A stretch of 64,000 nucleotides of DNA, from NCBI GenBank assembly GCA_023423535.1, contig JAFAFL010000095.1:1-64000 (forward strand), in the 5' to 3' direction. The DNA is from Pseudomonadota bacterium (GTDB lineage: Bacteria > Myxococcota > Myxococcia > Myxococcales > Myxococcaceae). The notes beneath the pieces are model-generated. The model saw only the letters and a list, made by a program, of their open reading frames with translations, did not search any database and was not told where the DNA came from. Positions 61,585-64,000 of this stretch are shown in pieces (positions within the stretch are counted from its first letter, which is position 1; each line of letters starts with the position of its first letter). Both the position numbers and the translations under genes were made by a program.

Positions 61585-62201
61585 CGCGCCACCTCCTCTC
61601 CACGCCCGAAGCGCCAGGCGAGGCCGGCCTGTCCTGCGACGTGGGCGGTCCAGCCGCCGTTGAACGGGAGCTGCTCGAACACGGTGACTCCGGCGAAGAG
61701 CGAGAGCGGGGCCCGACGTGCATCGCGGTGCGCGAGGTCCCAGCCGAGCATCAGCGACTGCACGGGCGCGAACGCGTTGCTGCCGGCGAGGGGTGCGCGG
61801 GCGAAGGTGCCGTCGGCGCCGCGGGTGAAGGTGTCGCCCGCGAGGAAGGTGCGCAGGTAGCCCGCGCCCACGCGCAGGTCGGCGAAGAGGCCGCTGCGGA
61901 AGGTGAAGCGGTAGCCCGCGGTCACGTCGGCGAGCACGCCGGTGTGGTAGCCCGCGTGCGAATAGAAGCCGAGGTCGAGCCCCGCCATGACGCGGTGAGC
62001 ACCCCGCTCGAACAGCGCCACGTGTGCACCGGCGCGCGCGCCCGGATGGGTGAAGGTGTCGCCGAACCAGGAGAGCGCGAACTCCGGCGCGATGCCGTTT
62101 CGAGGCAGAGGTTCGGACGGAGGAGGCGTTGACGCAGAGGCGGGCAGGGCCGCGCCCCACGCGCACAGCGCGAGGAGGGTGCTGACGATTCGTCTGTTCA
62201 A
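61581..62201 (-). CDS. Predicted outer-membrane beta-barrel protein
   Basis: A protein of about 206 residues. The start is uncertain: TTG at 62201 puts a signal-like stretch (IVSTLLALCAWGAALPASAS) at the N-terminus. The only in-frame ATG, at 62315, would add 38 unlikely residues. After the signal, alternating hydrophobic strands with Gly and aromatics follow (VMAGLDLGFYSHAGYHTGVL, GYRFTFRSGLFADLRVGAG). The pattern suggests a small barrel, perhaps 8-stranded. No family is recognised. It is coupled to the S33 hydrolase gene. Confidence 0.55.
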   Translation of the reverse strand: MNRRIVSTLLALCAWGAALPASASTPPPSEPLPRNGIAPEFALSWFGDTFTHPGARAGAHVALFERGAHRVMAGLDLGFYSHAGYHTGVLADVTAGYRFTFRSGLFADLRVGAGYLRTFLAGDTFTRGADGTFARAPLAGSNAFAPVQSLMLGWDLAHRDARRAPLSLFAGVTVFEQLPFNGGWTAHVAGQAGLAWRFGRGEEVAR

Positions 62202-62345
62202 AGAAGTGGTGTCCCGGTGGATGAAGCGCGCGGTCGATATCAGATGCCGAGAAAGACGAAAGCCGGTTCGCGGCTGCGTCTTTTTCTGCGCGCGACCGCA
62301 AGCGGACGCGGGCACCGCCTCACGGGAGAACGCGCTCGTCCGCGC

Positions 62346-63872
62346 TCAGGCCGGAATCGGAGGCGGCTGCGCGGCGCGCTTCTTCGCGCGTTCATCGAGG
62401 AGGAAGTGCCCGCCGATGCCCGCCCAGAAGAGCGCGGTGGTGAGGCCGGCGGCGAAGAAGGCGCCGAGCATCCCCACGGAGGTCCCGAGCACGAGCTCGC
62501 CGACCTCCATGCCGGCCCACGCGGTCCCCAGCACGATCACCGTGAACACGAGATCGACGCGGAAGCTGCGCACGCCGCGCCGGAGGAGGCCGAAGGTGCT
62601 GACGAGGTACTTCGTCGCCTCCACCGCGATGACGCCGAAGAGCGCGCCGCGGAAGCCGCCCAGGTGGAAGCCGAGCGGCAGCGCCACCGCCAGCGCCACG
62701 AGCTTCACGCCGTTGCCGATGGCCAGCCACTTCGGCCGGGCGAGTGCGAGGAACACGGTGCCGTTGAAGCCGTCGAGCAGCGCGAACCAGAGCGAGAGCG
62801 TGAGCAGCCGGAGGATCCAGCCCGCGTCGTGGTAGCGGCTGTCGTAGATGAGGCTCGTCAGCAGCGGGCCGCAGGACATGAGCCCGGCGAGCAGCGTTCC
62901 GGACACGATGAGCAGCGGGCGGCGGAACCGTCTCGCCTCGGCGTCCACGTCACCCTGCGCGTTGGCGATGCGAGAGAGGATGGGCGTGCCCATCGACCGC
63001 GCCATGTTCCCCATGGCGAGGAAGGGGATGTTCGCCAGCATCGCGGCGATCCCGTACACGCCGAAGAGATCGAGCGGGATCATCTTCGCGAAGGTCAGCC
63101 GGTCGAGCTGGCCCACGAGGAACGTCAGGCCCGAGCTCACCAGCAGCCAGCCGCCGACGCGCGCGATCTCCCGCATCACCTCCGGCTGCAGCACGAAGGT
63201 GTGCTTGTGCCGGAAGGGGAGGAGGTAGTGGCTGATGGCGGTCTTGACGATGTTGCCCACCACCATGCCGATGACGATCGCCATCACCGCATGCGGATGG
63301 TTCGGCCCGAAGATCGCGCGGTGCGCCAGCGCGGCGAGGATCGTCACGCCGCTCGCGATGAGGGCCGCGGTGAGCTCCATCAGCGAGGTGCGCTTCAGCT
63401 GCAGGTTGCGCTGCGCGATGAAGATCGCCGTGGACTCGAAGCCCATGATCAGCGGCACGAAGCCGAGCGCCGGCAGGAGCCACACGAGCTGCGGCTGCCC
63501 GTAGAAGTGCGCCACCGGCCAGCCGATGCTGCAGCAGAGGATGAACAGCGCGATGCCGCGGAGCACCTGCAGCGTCCAGGCGGTGTCGCGGAAGCGGCCC
63601 TCTTCGGCCTTCGGGTTCTGCAGCAGCGCGACGTTGATGCCGAGGTCGGTGAGCAGCGTGAGGCCGGTGATGAAGACCATCACCAGCGACACCAGTCCGA
63701 ACGCCTCCGGATAGAGCAGGCGCGTGAGCACGAGGTTGCTCACGAGCCGCAGCATGTTCGCGACGATGAAGCTCCCGAAGGTCCACGCCGCGCCGCGACG
63801 CGCGGAGCCCTGCACGGGAGCGGTGCGTGGCGTTGCGGCAGGGGCGGCGTCGGCGTTGTGCGGCTGGCTCAT
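62346..63872 (-). CDS. Polysaccharide flippase (Wzx/oligosaccharide transporter family)
   Basis: A 508-residue membrane protein with about 12-14 helices. The ATG at 63872 (MSQPHNADAAPAA) is used; an upstream start would add 11 residues. The N-terminal cytoplasmic segment is followed by RGAAWTFGSFIVANMLRLVS and NLVLTRLLYPEAFGLVSLVM, the typical start of O-antigen or lipid-III flippases. The family moves lipid-linked oligosaccharides across the inner membrane for O-antigen, capsule or exopolysaccharide. No glycosyltransferase cluster follows within the window, but a GT-C-like gene is 3 kb away. Confidence 0.92.
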   Translation of the reverse strand: MSQPHNADAAPAATPRTAPVQGSARRGAAWTFGSFIVANMLRLVSNLVLTRLLYPEAFGLVSLVMVFITGLTLLTDLGINVALLQNPKAEEGRFRDTAWTLQVLRGIALFILCCSIGWPVAHFYGQPQLVWLLPALGFVPLIMGFESTAIFIAQRNLQLKRTSLMELTAALIASGVTILAALAHRAIFGPNHPHAVMAIVIGMVVGNIVKTAISHYLLPFRHKHTFVLQPEVMREIARVGGWLLVSSGLTFLVGQLDRLTFAKMIPLDLFGVYGIAAMLANIPFLAMGNMARSMGTPILSRIANAQGDVDAEARRFRRPLLIVSGTLLAGLMSCGPLLTSLIYDSRYHDAGWILRLLTLSLWFALLDGFNGTVFLALARPKWLAIGNGVKLVALAVALPLGFHLGGFRGALFGVIAVEATKYLVSTFGLLRRGVRSFRVDLVFTVIVLGTAWAGMEVGELVLGTSVGMLGAFFAAGLTTALFWAGIGGHFLLDERAKKRAAQPPPIPA

Positions 63873-64000
63873 CGGAACTTTCGCGGGGGACTGCAGCGCG
63901 CGCACCTTACAGAGGGGCCTCGAAGTGGTCGAGAAGCGCGACGGCCTCCGAGCCCTGTCGCATCCACAGCGGCCGGCCAGTCGAAGAACCCAACGACGCG

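Overview
The window is a very GC-rich, gene-dense bacterial chromosome segment. It carries about 55 protein-coding genes on both strands. I found no rRNA, tRNA, CRISPR array, insertion sequence or prophage. The gene content points to Myxococcota (myxobacteria). Four secreted proteins end in a MYXO-CTERM-like tail (Cys/Gly motif, hydrophobic segment, Arg cluster). There are also MopE-type Asp/Asn/Cys motifs, a response regulator with DUF4388-type regions, a stand-alone Ser/Thr kinase, many surface lipoproteins, and a grpE-dnaK pair that recalls the grpS-sglK pair of Myxococcus xanthus. I cannot name the genus.

Layout. 0-6.5 kb: PepSY membrane protein, DUF4476 protein, a histone-H1-like basic protein, grpE-dnaK, a glutamine-rich lipoprotein and an Smr protein. 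6.5-18 kb: large surface lipoproteins (VCBS beta-propeller, Cys-rich/propeller, CAP domain with MopE motifs, multi-ASH with a degenerate vWA region), a Ser/Thr kinase and an EamA transporter. 18-25 kb, mostly minus: MYXO-CTERM protein, HipH/YjjJ-type kinase, thpR, proS and a PAS-GAF histidine kinase. 25-32.4 kb: two outer-membrane proteins, a MYXO-CTERM protein, a DUF4388 response regulator, a lipoprotein, a NicO-type metal transporter, an S1/P1-nuclease-like enzyme and a His-rich lipoprotein.

32.4-40.3 kb is an uninterrupted eight-gene minus-strand run: MoxR ATPase, DUF58 protein, BatA-type vWA membrane protein, a GHKL ATPase fused to a STAS-like (DUF4325) domain, a lipoprotein, NagZ, a small basic protein and a DUF6508-like protein. 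Its genes overlap or nearly touch. A related pair, a DUF4175 membrane protein and a TPR/HExxH peptidase, lies at 45.9-50.9 kb. Together they look like a cell-envelope stress or quality-control module. The ATPase-STAS fusion inside the MoxR/BatA operon is the best candidate here for an undescribed regulatory circuit.

40.5-45.8 kb: a GH10 xylanase lipoprotein, a GFA-SRPBCC fusion, an RlmI-type methyltransferase, a Cys-rich lipoprotein and a cold-shock gene with a textbook terminator. 50.9-64 kb: MarR regulator, calcineurin-type phosphoesterase, GNAT acetyltransferase, TlpA-like thioredoxin, a ComEA-like HhH protein with a small partner, a CPBP protease, panD, a hypothetical protein, a GT-C-like membrane protein, a di-haem peroxidase, an S33 hydrolase, a beta-barrel and a polysaccharide flippase.

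All domain calls come from reading motifs in the translations by eye. No database search was possible. Start codons were chosen by Shine-Dalgarno sequence, signal peptide position and gene spacing.
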